64,000 bases of DNA, taken from Acanthopleura granulata (Eukaryota; Mollusca; Polyplacophora; Chitonida; Chitonidae). The DNA is taken from assembly GCA_016165875.1 (NCBI GenBank), contig JABBOT010000013.1, positions 16,188,368-16,252,367 on the forward strand. Direction: 5' to 3'. The notes beneath the pieces are model-generated. The model was given only the letters and a program-made list of their open reading frames with translations. It was not told the DNA's origin and made no database searches. The number at the start of each line of letters is the position of its first letter. The stretch's first letter is position 1. This document shows positions 22,384-35,139 of this stretch, piece after piece. Made by a program: the position numbers and the translations under genes.

Positions 22384-25300
22384 TTTTAAGATGCAGTATG
22401 TGTGCCATTATCAGGTTTTAGTTGGATTTACAAGATTAATTTTAAATGTAACATGTAGCAAACACTTCCATGGCATCATGCATTAAAATGGGACAGGAAT
22501 ACAGAAATGGAAGAAGTGCTTTGTGGTATCAAGGTCGAGCGTTAACAGACTGATATATAGTTTCAAAGGAAATATAAGAAAGGGGAACCGCTGTCAAAAT
22601 GAATTTACACAGTTGATATGAGTTGGAAAATTTCATTACGTGTGCATGCCGAAGGAGATGAGGCATGCTTGATAAGCAGAGCGACTTTATTCCCAAAAAT
22701 CATGAAAACTTGAAATAATCCATTCAAATAATCTACGCAGTACTATTACTAATTGTCACTGAAGTCACTGGCCTGGTGATCTTGTTTCCCAGACAGATTT
22801 CCGTACTCGTTTGTATTAATCTGGTCCACATAATGTAAATCAGACCATCATTTAGCACAGATGAATGAGCTCGGTGAGACTGCAGGAAACTAGGGCTCTG
22901 TGCTGAGTCTGGTCAGACCAACGGCTTAAAGCGACTTTGTACTTCTCAATTGGCAATCAGTGGAAGGAAATAGGCCAGGTGTTGGTTGACCCATTCTTTG
23001 TATATTGTGACTTGATGTGGTAAGGAAGGGATAGCCCTTCAGTACTGTATATGTTTGCATTTGGACAGGGTAGGTGTACCAAGAAACTGTGTTCATAGAA
23101 CTGAGATAATGTTGATAGGCCGGAAATCCTGTTCCAGATTAAGTTACACTCTCCACCTCCCCTCTCGCATTCAATCAAAAACATGTTGTCGTCAAATATT
23201 GTGATACTGTAATAGAATATCAAAACCTTGCATTGGATAATATATTAAAATGTAATAACTATACGTTATTCGGAAATGTTTTGAGAACTCTTGATGTGAT
23301 TTTCGTATTTTTTACTGATAATGGCATTTTGGATGCTATTGAGAAAGTGTATCTCTTAATTTGATATTATAATGTTATCATTTTTAGCTCGCCTGTACAA
23401 AGTACAGGCATAGCGTATGTCGTAGCCTGAGCATCGGTGGCGGCTTCCAATAACAGGGAAAGCAGTGTTAAACAAAATGATAAGGGTGGTATCTTAAAAA
23501 GTACTGCATACATTGAACTGAGGGTTTGAACACATGTAGAGCACAATAACATGAGGGGGATATTCCATTATTGATTCTGTGTGTGCATGTTAAATTCTGT
23601 AAATTACCGAATTGCTTACTTTAATAGTGTACTGCATGTTAGGGTCTATCCCCTGCAGGCGAGCTCATTGGTAGCCTTGCTACTACACCTAAGTTATATC
23701 GAAAACCGCGCTATTTTCCTGTGGCAATCATGCTCCCACCACCATGAGGTTAAAAGATTGACCATGTATGGTTAAGCCATACATAATTATTCATTTATCC
23801 ATTTTGATTGTGAAAAGTCTGAGTTTTGTGCTGAAATTCTGTGGCATTTCTAATAAGCAGGGTCCAAGTCAAGCTACAGTATAGCCTCATACAGGTTCCA
23901 GTTTGAGGGCTGTAGTGTAAAATCAATCAGAAAACATCAACTAACATCAGAGATTTTCACAGTATTATTTAATTCTTACCTGTGCCAAAGAAGGTTATGG
24001 TTCTGTCTATTTGGTTATCTATTTGCCTGCCTTTACGGAAAAGGGGATTCATGGATTTGGATCAAATTTTGTAGACAGCTAGGACTTAAGTCAAGCACCA
24101 ATATGTTAAATTTGGTTTGTCATCTCAATCTGGACCTAGCAATGCATGAAAACTATCCTTTGCCATTGGAGTTGGAACAGTATCACCCCTGTGTGTTGTG
24201 TGATTGAATTTGTACATTCAGCAGGGGGAGAGGACAGCACAACAGGAGGTCCATCTAGTTTGATATAGCACTCAGTGTCACATGTCTTGGTAAATGGTTT
24301 TAGGAACTCCATGTTCTCCAGGGAACATGCTTTCGTGGTTGACATATTCGTGCATCATGCAAGAGGTTTGTCAGGCACTTGGCAGAGAGCGGTGGTTTTC
24401 TACCAGCTCTGCCAAGGTTCCTACACCCATAGTCACGACTGATGGAATATTCTTAAACCGATCACAAATATTGGACATTACCATGTTTGTCATGCATGTC
24501 ACAGTAAAGTTTCTGGATGTCTTTTCACGGGCAAAGGTCATATTTCACACTCATTAAATGCCTAGGAGTTTTTTTTTTATTAATTTCTCTTCGGTCATTT
24601 TTCACTTAGTATGTGTACCTTTTTTAACCCTAATTACCTAATTTCATATTATTCACTTTGAAAATTAGTAGTGAATAAATTACATGTAAGTTTGAACACA
24701 ATACCGATTGTGCTGTTAGCTTTGGAAACATTGAAACAATGTCCCTTACCTTTAACCATATGCCATGCATTCACATTTCACTCCACAGCTTGCACCATGT
24801 ATTGTTTCCTGTGAATCAGTCCAAGTTTACTGGTTCAAATTTGTTACTTTGGTTGACTGGCAGATATCTCCCTCCACACCATTTTGCACCTGAAGCGATT
24901 TTTCAGTCCACAAATGGCGGACAGAACTAACATTGGGTCCACTAATGTAAGGCTTGCCGTAGGAGGCATCTGATGATTTCGTTCTTATGTGGAAATGTCT
25001 GTCATGATGTGTACATGCTTGGGGTCCAGGACCTTTATCCCAATATTAGTAAGTGTGATGCATGTACATCATGCTCTTGAAAAGTGCAATTTATCAGTGG
25101 AATTAAGTTTCAGTGTGCTGGATTTTTGTGTTCAGAAACTTCATCCACGCTGTTTATCCGTCTGTCCTTGTTTCTTGTCAGTGCTCCCATGCCAAGAGTT
25201 TCCCTGCGATTTCAGTAATTTTGACAATGGCAGTGGTCATTTCTGCCAGGAATAGAAATGCCTACAGCTTTTTGACGCCGTGGCAACTTTTTGGACAACA

Positions 25301-25642
25301 CATTGAACCAGTATAGATTCTTTGTTCGTTGCAAGCACGTAATAAGCATTGTAACAAATTTGCTGATGGGACCTTCTCACAGTCTGATTTCTTTTATCTG
25401 TATGGATACAAACTCACGCTTATATTGATGAAGAGGTTTAACATGCAAAGTTTTACACAACGGAAATTCCCTTGGATCATAATTTTAATTACCTTTACAC
25501 ATATACCTCCGATGTGTACTTAGCCCAATTAGTTCTCTTACGTTATAAAGTTATAAAAGAAAAAAAAGCAAAAAAACAAAAAAAAATACTGTGAACAAAT
25601 TCACATTTCACTTTTAAACCTGGAAACAACTTCTGTTTTCAG
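22384..25642. other. 3' UTR of C1 and intron to Z1
   Basis: No further exon is supported. A hairpin-type repeat lies at 23388-23425. An AATAAA at 24674 is far from the stop. A purine-rich poly-A tract (25555-25590) lies just before the Z1 acceptor. Confidence 0.4.
23388..23445. repeat. Hairpin end of a dispersed repeat
   Basis: The sequence AGCTCGCCTGTAC, AAA, GTACAGGC forms a short perfect stem. A second copy of the arm, GCAGGCGAGCTC, occurs at 23656-23667. Such AGCTCGCCTG stems border short inverted-repeat elements in many marine invertebrate genomes. Confidence 0.5.
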
Positions 25643-25890
25643 ACGGTCGAAGTAACCAACTCAAATGCAGTGTTTGCCATCGGATGTTCTCAAGTCGCAG
25701 TACTTTGAGGCGTCACCGAACCCTGCACGATCCGGGCTCGAGACGTCACTCGTGCAAGCTGTGTCCCGCCCGATTCCGACGCTTGGAGCATCTTAGAAAT
25801 CACCAGAGGCGGATACATCCGGTCTACTGGGGACAGGTGGTCGGTAATGTCAAGGCCAACTTACCAGATGAAAACGTGGGCGCTCAGTGA
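25643..25890 (+). CDS. Terminal exon Z1: two C2H2 zinc fingers
   Basis: The exon starts in phase 1 after AACTTCTGTTTTCAG and ends at TGA 25888-25890; with A1 and B1 it predicts 335 residues. Finger 1 is C-x2-C-x12-H-x3-H (KCSVCHRMFSSRSTLRRHRT), finger 2 is C-x2-C-x12-H-x4-H (SCKLCPARFRRLEHLRNHQR). The linker is DPGSRRHS rather than the classical TGEKP type. A hydrophilic 25-residue tail follows. Two-finger C-termini of this kind are typical of the alternative isoforms of fly lola. It probably binds DNA in the nucleus. The ATG at 25684 lies inside finger 1, so an ATG-based caller would truncate the exon. Confidence 0.92.
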
Positions 25891-28800
25891 AACAATACGA
25901 GACACATTATCTGTACATGTATGACGATTGAGAAAGTCTGATTACATCAAAAGCCTTAACAGATTATCTGTATAGGTGTATTATGTGAAAATGTGGACGG
26001 ATCTTCGAAACTATGATTACAAGAAAACTTCGCACATTGTATCCACCTGTGCTTATTGAAGAACTATGATTTTTATGGTGCAAGAAAATTCATAGAATAT
26101 TGTCTGTACTAGAGAAAACATTGACACTTGCGGAAGAACCACGTGGACAAATACAGTCTTAAGACAGTTCAGTTGGCGCTTATTGAAGAACTACGAGTAC
26201 CTTTCAAGCCCTAATACTTTGTCTGTATGGGAGGAAAAGGTCGGTGCTTATTGAAAAACTATGACTAGTCATAATACATTGAAGAGTTGACAACTTGACT
26301 TTTTGATGACATGTTCTATGAAAACTTTTCGTGTAAAGAGAGAAAATGGAACACATCTCAAGGAAACAACAAGGCCATGAAGAACAGGAAACACAGAAAA
26401 TGGGACTTCAGGATAATCTGAAATAACCGTGTGCTGTATTCCGTGCAAGCGTCATCCTTAACAAAGCTGTCGAGCACTGTTTTCAGTTTTCTTGTTAAAG
26501 CTAAAGTATATTTAATGTCACAGTTTACTGTAAACAAGACATCTACAAACGCACGACACAGACCGGGATTGGTGAAATCGAAGGCTGGAAGGGTGATGCC
26601 AAAGGCCATCCTTTTTAAGCTGTTCTGTTTTTGCATGGTCCCAAGCTGATTTTTGACATAATATGTTTATTTTTTTCTCTCCAGTACTGTCCTGTGATTC
26701 AGGAAATGTCCAGTGGTTAATACATTCCATTCAGGTGGAAATAAGTGATGTCCGATTCTGAGCAAATAGCCGCCCTCTTTTTGTGATTCCCATGTCTTCT
26801 CTTCCATTGGTTCATATTAGTGGTTAAATGAAATCTTAAGACTAATTACACATAACTATGTGCATATTAGTTCTGATGTACCATAATATAACATTTCTGC
26901 ATATTCTGGTTATGATAAATTTGAAATATTTATGTATTCACCATTTTTTATTTAAGATTCTAAGATTGATCTTCTGCTTTTGTGTTCCACATTCATTCAT
27001 GTGGGATTTTTTTCTATTGTTGAACTGTAAGGTTCTTTTGTTGCATATATAATATAATATTGCGAATATAAATCGTACACCACTACTCGGATTTTGCACC
27101 TTTATTTTGGCAGAACCTTCCTGAAAGGGATCTTTGATGATAGGGCATCTACTTTCAGTATTTCCTGTTCTGGTGTGTTAGCCAAGAATGGACCATGTGG
27201 GTGTTCAGTTTAGGAGCACATCTCATATTTCACGAAGTGAACCTCGCCTACGTCATATTACCATAGAATGTAAATTGCAGTTTGAACGTTAAAGTTAAAT
27301 AATGATCGTAAACCAATACCTTCAACACCAGCTTGATCTTGATCTATTTGGGTGGTCGAGGGGTGCTTACGTTGCAGTCTAACGGGACCTCGGTTTAGAA
27401 CCACACTCTGACCAGGATTTTTCAAGATCCCCTTGCTTCCATTGGTCTTAGTGACAATACAGGTTTGATGGTGCTCTTTCGTAGCCTATCCTGAAGGTTG
27501 GCAATTTTTCAATTTACAGAAACATCCAAGATATTTTGGAAAATTGTGCCAGCTTAAATAAAGTAAAATAAAATTAAAATAAAATAATGATACAAAATAC
27601 ATGTAGCAGATGGACTTCCATGATGAAGGCCTGATTTGTCGGTTACCGCACCCTCTTGACATGGTTACTGAACTGTTGAAAGATTGACACTACGGGAAGG
27701 TCAGAAGAGATGTAACAATCAAGAACACACAGCTGACCAGTCAAAACCACTGTGATTGTAAACAAGGGGGCCAGATGTCCAACACATTCGTGCAATTGTT
27801 CAATTCTTTGACATGATGGCTTCACAATTGCATAAGTGACCTGAAAAGTCAGGTGAAGTCGTGGTGAGTCAACGGACGTGTGACCCATCCAATGTCGGCG
27901 CAGTGATTTACATACATGTATTTATACCATGTAATATTTATCTCATTGGAAATTGGGTGAACTCATGTCGTTTGTATCTCATCAATAGAAAAACCCATCG
28001 AATCAGTCTGTTCAATTTGCTCATTCGTTTTATCCTGATATATGTGTAGTGTGAAGTATGTTGGGAGCAATTCGAGTCAGAGGTGACACTACCTATGGAT
28101 ATTCTTCAAGCCTCCGTGAAAACAGATCTCACGCATGAACATTTGTGTGTTTCTGCCTACAGTCGTGTACGTGTACAGTGTAGCGGGGCCCATAACGCGG
28201 TGATGACATAAACAGTTTTGGAAACGTCACATACCCTCCGTCGATATTGATTCCGAATGTTAGAAACGGTTTTGTTGTGTGGAAGTGACTATCCAGTTAA
28301 GTGGTGGCCTTGTCTGCAGAATGTTTTGCATATTAGCAGAATGCACGATCTCCGCGGTCGGCATGGAATATGAAGAAAACATTCTAGGGAGCGGCGACGC
28401 AGCTAAATCTGACTTTAGAGAGAATGAACCCAAACCATTGAAAACCAGCACAGTTATTGATGCGCATATTAAGTTCATGCATGTGCCCATATTATTAAGC
28501 CGTGAGTCGCAACATACCCCTGCATGACGTGACGTCCATGGCGACATACTAGTATAGCGAGGATATGGTAAATGCACATTACTTGTGCCTTGTGAATGGT
28601 TTGTAAAACAGGCCTGTCCACCTGAAGTGCTATGTGTCTGAAATTGAACATTTGTACTGTGATAACTGCCATGGTATTGATGGTTATTTTAAAAGTCGCC
28701 CACTTGTTTGGCAGTCATATTGTTACATGTATATCACGTGGGTGTGCAATATATTACGTCTCTATGTTATTTGTTTGCCATGGAGAAAAACACCAATATT

Positions 28801-29149
28801 GAAGCAGTTGCACAAATTACAAATCTAGACCTTTAAAGCCTTATAATACATGCCTAAGGAAAGCATTGCTGTAGGGATATCACGCCTGTTGTACTCCTGT
28901 GACGCAGTTCCAATTTTAGTGAGTAAAATGTACCCAAAAGGAAACCTTCTGCCAAAATTTACTGCCAGGTTGCCTCCTTTTCCCCCGAACATGTAGATCT
29001 ACTTAATCGGCGAAGGCAACAATTTTTTTCCTGGATAATAGTCGCTGGAATTTGTCGAAGAAAAACAACTATCTTTCGATGATTTACCGATCTCCTACTG
29101 AAATTCCTTGTTAAGCGATTCTGAGACGCCTTTACATGTCTGCTTGCAG
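25891..29149. other. 3' UTR of Z1 and intron to Z2
   Basis: The first about 430 bases hold a decayed tandem repeat: GTGCTTATTGAAGAACTATG at 26051, then variants at 26178 and 26244, each followed by a CTGTATGGGA-like or CAAGAAAA block. AAAATAAAATTAAAATAAAA at about 27565 is a possible poly(A) region. A phase-1-compatible frame at 28342-28527 is discussed under the rejected items. Confidence 0.4.
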
Positions 29150-29403
29150 GGTCTGGACGGAAAGTACCCACATGCCCCATTTGCGGAGGTCAGTTCACGC
29201 GGAATTATTGCCTTAAACGACACCTAAAGACCCATGAAGTGAAGGCCGATGGGTATTCGTGTCAGGTGTGTGGTCGTGTGTACAACCGGAAAGACAACCT
29301 TCAACAGCACATGACCCGGGCTCACTCCGCGGCCGGTGACAATGCTGATAAAGCTTCGAATCTCGGATCAGGCCTCGGGACTGTTATTCAGGAATCAAAC
29401 TAG
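29150..29403 (+). CDS. Terminal exon Z2: two C2H2 zinc fingers
   Basis: The exon starts in phase 1 after CATGTCTGCTTGCAG and ends at TAG 29401-29403; with A1 and B1 it predicts 337 residues. It has no ATG before finger 2 and is therefore invisible to ATG-based calling. Finger 1 is C-x2-C-x12-H-x3-H (TCPICGGQFTRNYCLKRHLK), finger 2 is C-x2-C-x12-H-x4-H (SCQVCGRVYNRKDNLQQHMT), separated by EVKADGY. A 30-residue Gly/Ser-rich tail follows. All eight zinc ligands are intact. It is expected to be a nuclear sequence-specific DNA-binding end for the shared A-B N-terminus. Confidence 0.93.
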
Positions 29404-32400
29404 TTCTTCTACAAACTGGTTGAGATTACTGAGAAGCTACCGTAGTAGAAATCATTGGAGTTCCACAGAAGCGGGTATGGTCCGAAGCCTGGTGACCCCA
29501 CGGGAACCTGATAGCTCCACAGGACCTTTTTAGATCCCCAGGGCCATTTCAGATGCACAGGGCCTTGCTTGTACACTTTGTTCCACAAAGCTTCCTTCGG
29601 AACTTAATAGTTTGCAGCGCCATGGTATATATATTGTTTCATAGATTCCATATTGTTTCATACATGCCAGTTCCATAGAAACTGCTTACTAGTAGTTCCA
29701 ATACCTCTTTGTAGTTCTGAAGCGGCTTGGATGTTCCACGTAAACTCGCTGGTTGCTCATTAGTCCCACAAAAGCTTTGATGTTTCCTCAAAATTTTAAA
29801 ATGTTCGGAAGGTGTCCATAGACTTTGAGCGTGAACCTTCATTCTGTGAATTCACGAAGCTAATACTTGTCTTGGTGGGTTAAACTCTCTTCATGTAAAA
29901 CGGAATGAACTGTGTTATTTCTCTGAGAAGTATGTGAAGGATACACAGAAAACGCTTATGCTTTGAAAAATGCATGCTGTCCGACGAACCCCAAATTTTT
30001 CTCAGATGACAGCATTCAGATACTGTTGCGTCGACCAGAAGATCTCCTATAAGAGGTAGATTTCCAGTGGGGTACATGTTTTCGGGGAATATATATAATG
30101 TTCCAGGTGATATTCTTCGCTTCATCAGGGTCATGCATGGATTGGCCTTACGTTTTCGTCTCGTTTTATCAAGATGTTCGCCTCTGACAAGGTGCACTTT
30201 TCAAACATTTTATGATATCTGGAAATATTTTACAATGATGATGAAAGCAAAAGGAGGAATTGTTTTTTTAATTTGACAAATGTTTTCCTGGTAGACCCAA
30301 TTCGTGGATGCCAGATATCCTTGATCACTGAAGTTGAATTAATTTTTATTCTGCATGGAAAAAAATTATATACTGTAGTCTAAAAATGCTATTTAATAAC
30401 GTTTCCACGCCTGTATTAATGGTTACCTGCAGTTATTTGATTTGATTGTCGAATGGCATTTAGCCACATGTTCAAGATAATATAACAATATGTTTATGAA
30501 ATCCGGGGTCTCCGGGATAAATCGGAATGTGCGTATATCTTTTATCAACGACCTGTGTTCTGTGTTATTTGTGCATGACAAGCGGTCTACAGCAAACATT
30601 GTCTAAGACCATCTACATGTAATAAAGTTTCCACCCTGATAAAATTCTTACGTTAAATCCATTATTGCCTTTCCGTTACTCTAAAGGATTTATACGTTCC
30701 CGGTAGTGAAGAATTCCGTTCTGATAAGGAACGAGTTCGCTGGGCGAATGTCGAAGACTTCTTGCACATGTGTCCCAGTAAAGTTAAGTGTCTTTTGCCA
30801 GTAGCATTTTTTAAGATGTGTATTCATGGGTGGTCAGATTAATGAAGTCGTCACTGTGATGACAGATTTAATGATTGAATGACTTATTCTGTGGGTCATA
30901 TTGGAATTAGAAATCTAATGGCGATCTTGGTCAGAAATCTATCTCCTTTGTACCAACTGAACTAACATTTGCTACCAACTACAGTTTTAGAGTAAGCTCA
31001 GAATTTCTGTTCTCTTTGGTACTTCACGCGCGGCCCAGTGATAGATATATATATATATTGTTGTGTGAGAAAATTCTGTTTATTACTTGTTTTATTGGTG
31101 TTTGTACACAGGAATATTTCACTTATATGCGTTATTGTGGGAAGTTGGCTATGGCTTCAGTATAGAGTGATTGAAAGATAAGTATTTTAACCATCAGGCC
31201 CTCGCCACGCGCTCCCCGGCATCATTTAAAGCTATAATTTGATCAAGTTTGATTTTATGGGATATGTACTCATGCATCGGAAAGTGCATTATGGTCTAAA
31301 ATGTGACGTGTAGTCTATAATTCAAACTGCCTGAATTATTCGCACGCGAATTATTTAGTAGTGAGGCTGCTTTATTATCATCACAACAGACAAACCTCCA
31401 GCCGTGAGGATTATTGTTGACAGGCAAGAGGCAGTTCATCCCCGTTTGGAAAACATACATGCATATGCCACGTATATCTATTCGCGCCTGTGACTTGAAA
31501 TTCGTGTAAAACGGGATAGAAGAAACTACTTTAAAGATTTATCACCAGCACAGATAATGATTCATACAGCTGGCCTGCTGTTTATTAAAACAAGTCACTA
31601 GGCGCAGTGGCACTGTTGTAATGGATAGATCTACTACATGCCATGTTTCACCACCTCCTCTTGTGACAATGCTACCATTCATTCCATTCCAGGGGAAAGC
31701 TGTTGTGACGTCATAACGTCACGGAAAGATTAAACATTCGTACCCATTTCGTGAGACAGGCGGTTGACCTGCATGCAACATTATTGATTATGGTTGGTCA
31801 AATACGTGTTATTGGTTGACATTTTGCGAAGGCGCATTCTCTAGGTGTTCGCTTGACATTTTTGGAAGATAAGAATTAGCTATATGTACTAAAGGAATCG
31901 CTGTTCCATTTTAACACACATGAAGCATCCGTCTCAAGGTTTTATAACATGTGAGACAGCCAACTGTATGTGGCTGAAAATATTCTTTCTCATTTTGTAA
32001 TTTTGTATGTCCGCGTTTGCGGAGAGTTCGAGACCCATGCAGTGCAAACCAAGAGCTTCTTAATTCAGCAATTTCGGTACGCCATTCGCCAAGTGCAAAA
32101 GTGATTTCCAAGTTCTGGCCTTCGCCCGGTTTTTTCCACCTGTCGGTCCGACCATTGTACTGTATCTTTCCTTAAATTAGTTAGTAACATCAATCACATA
32201 AATTAACAAATATCCATTGTAAAGGCCTCATGGGACAATCCACGCATGTTCTTTTTCCTTGTACAAAAGCAAGGGTATTTACGGTATAGTGCCACTGAAG
32301 AACCAAAGTACTCTGGAGCAAAAGTACGTAGACTGTTCATTTCTGACTTTGCGATGACACTTTGTGGGTAAGTTGCATGGAAAACTGGGGTACATGTTGT

Positions 32401-32560
32401 AAGGGAACAGTGGTGTGTTACAATGGTCCATATTTGGGCTCAAGTCACGTTCACAGTGTGAGAAATGGTTCCACATTAAGTTTAGGGTTGCTCATACAGC
32501 ATGCTCTTCATCTATATTTAATTAACTGATTGAGCTGAATTTGAATGCTCTTTGTTTTAG
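29404..32560. other. 3' UTR of Z2 and intron to S1
   Basis: The region has an AT dinucleotide run at 31046-31060 and a decayed minus-strand SINE end at about 31085-31150 (TTTTATTGGTGTTTGTACAC, then GGAATATTTCACTTATATG). No other exon is supported. Confidence 0.4.
30621..30626 (+). promoter_or_regulatory. Candidate polyadenylation signal for Z2
   Basis: AATAAA lies about 1.2 kb after the Z2 stop and before the S1 acceptor. AATAAA is frequent by chance in this AT-rich DNA. Confidence 0.3.
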
Positions 32561-32934
32561 CATCATCCGAGACCAAGTCGACAAAGCCTTCCACCTCCGA
32601 ATCAGGCACCAAAGATCAACTGTCCGAGACGGTCGATGCAAATATCGCGACTCCATTATCTGTTGGCGTTTCCAGAAAAGACCCATCCACCTCACATGGC
32701 CGACAGACGTCCCGCAAACTCACTCACATTTCCACCATCCCTCTGCCGAAGTTCTCGAGCCGAGTGATGTCAGCGGTGAAGCACAACGGTCCCTTCATGG
32801 CTATCATGGTACAAGAGACGGCCTATCACATTCTGATGTACGTGGACATCGGCAACAAGACAGAATACGAAGAGCTCGGTCGGAGGATGTACGCTGCCTA
32901 CCCATTCATCGAAAGGCCAGGGACATTTCCGTGG
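32561..32934 (+). CDS. Penultimate exon S1a: SAMD3-like helical domain, first part
   Basis: The exon starts in phase 1 after GCTCTTTGTTTTAG and ends in phase 0 (CCG TGG) before GTGAGTGTGG. It encodes a Ser/Thr-rich linker of about 55 residues and then LPKFSSRVMSAVKHNGPFMA, followed by YEELGRRMYAAYPFIERPGT. The pattern Y-x2-L-x3-hydrophobic-x2-YP-x-I, then Gly and Trp, and in the next exon LSQKIRNIRWRQ resembles the helical domain in the C-terminal part of SAMD3-like vertebrate and invertebrate proteins, which often accompanies DNA- or RNA-binding modules; this match is from pattern memory. The exon uses the same entry phase as the zinc-finger and Crypton exons. If the donor is skipped, the frame stays open to TAG 33259-33261. 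Confidence 0.75.
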
Positions 32935-33560
32935 GTGAGTGTGGCGAGGTTGTGTAATCGCCGGCAGAAAAAATGCTTTTTGAAATGTTCGTTCTGTGGT
33001 ATATTCCTGTGTGTCTCTCCAGTACAGCATTTTACTAAGACGACATTCGTTGATATAAGACCGCAGGAATGTGAAATGTATAAGACTACAGCACAGAGGT
33101 TAAATCCAGAGCAACGAAGACTCTGTGATACTCGGCAAATGGTCACAGTAACCAATGAAATCCGGCCTCATGTTAATTTACTTCAGTTGGGTTTTTGTTC
33201 AGGCTGTTCATGTAAATGTCTGAATAGTAACAACCTACACTGTCAGCATGGTCAGAAGTAGACGAGGAATACAGTGATGTTATTCACAATTTATTGGGCG
33301 TCACTGGTATAGAATTATTCGAGATGCTGCATGTATGTTGTGATCACATTTAATACAACGGCTAAGGAAAGAACGTGCTTTATGTTAAATTTTGCAAAGT
33401 GAAAACACTTTTCACAGTAACTGTCCCTCTTTTATTTGGAGAGGCCCACTAGTTGATATAGGCAACACGAAAAGGGAGGTGTACAAGTTACTTACCGGTG
33501 AATGTAGTCACTGTTTGGTGTTATATCCTTAAGTTAACTATTTTGGTGTTTTGTCCACAG

Positions 33561-33653
33561 ACCGCATTTTGCAAGAAGCTTTCCCAGAAGATTCGTAATA
33601 TCCGATGGCGCCAGCAGAAATATTCACAGCAGATATCGACATCAGACACGTAG
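33561..33653 (+). CDS. Terminal exon S1b: end of the SAMD3-like domain
   Basis: The exon starts after TTTTGTCCACAG in phase 0, matching the S1a donor, and encodes 30 residues (TAFCKKLSQKIRNIRWRQQK, then YSQQISTSDT) up to TAG 33651-33653. Joined to S1a it completes the W-x-x-F-x-x-x-LS-x-x-x-R-x-x-R pattern of the domain. A1, B1, S1a and S1b together give 408 residues. The last codons and the stop lie inside the first unit of a tandem repeat that continues downstream. It is too short for ORF-length filters; support comes from frame and splice-site agreement and domain completion. Confidence 0.75.
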   Translation, partial: TAFCKKLSQKIRNIRWRQQKYSQQISTSDT

Positions 33654-33965
33654 ACTTCCTTGATGACACCGGACACTTACTATCCTGTGACAACATGAGA
33701 CACGTGGTATCCTTTGACGACATCAGACACGTGGTATACTTTTACGCGACATCAGACACGTATCCTCTGACAATATCAAACACGAAGTACCATTTTACGA
33801 CATCAGAAACATTGGATGCTGTGAGGACATAAGACACGTAGTATCCTGTGACGACATCAGTAGTGCCATGTGACGATATCAGATTAATAGTGCCATGTAA
33901 CAATATCAAACACGTATAGAGTGCCATCTGATGACAGCAGACATGTAATATCCTGTGGCAACACA
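33636..33965. repeat. Decayed tandem repeat with GACATCAGACACGTA core
   Basis: Cores of the form GACATCAGACACGTAG, with TATCCTGTGAC between them, recur about ten times at spacings near 25-40 bases. The first core overlaps the end of exon S1b, including its stop codon. Confidence 0.8.
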
Positions 33966-34549
33966 GTAACGTCTTGGCACACCATCGTATAAACAAGACA
34001 CGTGGCAAAGCGAGCCAGTGGATACTCACTCAGTTTGTGTGACATTAGGTATAGAGAGTATATGGTACAGTGATATATCCATGCAGGCATAAGAAATGGG
34101 ATTTTAAGTGAGTGCTCTGAGAACAGAGTGGGAGATATGGCGTTTGCAAGATTTTCAGGATACAGGATTTTCGATTCTGGGAATAGACTGCCATCTAGGG
34201 AACTTCCAAAAAATTTCGTCTGAGCAAACTCTTTTTGAACGTTTCTCACAAAATAGACTGCCAAGTGAGGTATTGTCAGTGACTTTTTTCAGAGCAAACT
34301 GTAAGACAAGGACATTGTTAAATTTTCTGAGAACATGTCGCATCTGACTTAGCCTGCAACTTACAGGTTATAATGGTAATCTCAAATCGTTGACTCGCAC
34401 CAATATGTGTTGTGATCATGTGAATCCATTATTTTGTTCAAATAAGCACGAAGTTCTGAACAAAATTTGCATATCATTGTCATAGTTAAATTTTGAAGAT
34501 ATTGCAGTGTTTATGACATTGTCTAGCCTGTAATCATATGAAGATCGAC

Positions 34550-34555
34550 AATAAA
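34550..34555 (+). promoter_or_regulatory. Candidate polyadenylation signal for S1
   Basis: AATAAA lies about 0.9 kb after the S1b stop. It is only a candidate. Confidence 0.3.
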
Positions 34556-35139
34556 GTGATTTATAATTTTGTGATATCTAAAACAATGTATTGTGTTAAA
34601 TCTACACTCCCATTTAGTTCAGATTTCGATTCGCTTGGGGAGACAAAGCAGTGTGATAATGGAGAATACCAAACACATCTAATAAACACTTGTGTATTTA
34701 ACTATGACATATTTCTAGCCGGTCAATGCATGCGTAACGTCCAAACTCGCGCATCTGGGCGGATGAGCAGTTCGAAAATATACGTAATGCATCAAAGTTG
34801 AATTGGGTTGTCGGCAAATAACGCTGGTTGCTTCTAATGTGTAATTTTTCCATTGGCTTTTTGGCCATGGTTTTCTATTGGTTTGTAGCGGAGATTTCCG
34901 ACATGTTTGTTGGGATGGTTTCCTGCTGACTAAATTGTTTTTTGGTTTCATACTGGCTTAACTATACATTACGATTTCCTAAGCATTATCTTTTTAGCAA
35001 TATAGTTTCCGAATGGCTTTCTGGAGGTGATTTCCAACTATGTTGCCACATCTACCACGTATGCATTTTGAGAAAACATTTTCGAAAGCCTAAAAAATCT
35101 CTTGGAATCAATATGTCTAAAAGTTATGCTTATCCAGGT

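Noticed and set aside
28342..28527. Phase-1-compatible frame (starting ECTISAVGMEYEEN) behind GCATATTAGCAG
   Set aside because: Weak acceptor, no recognised domain, and composition like its flanks.
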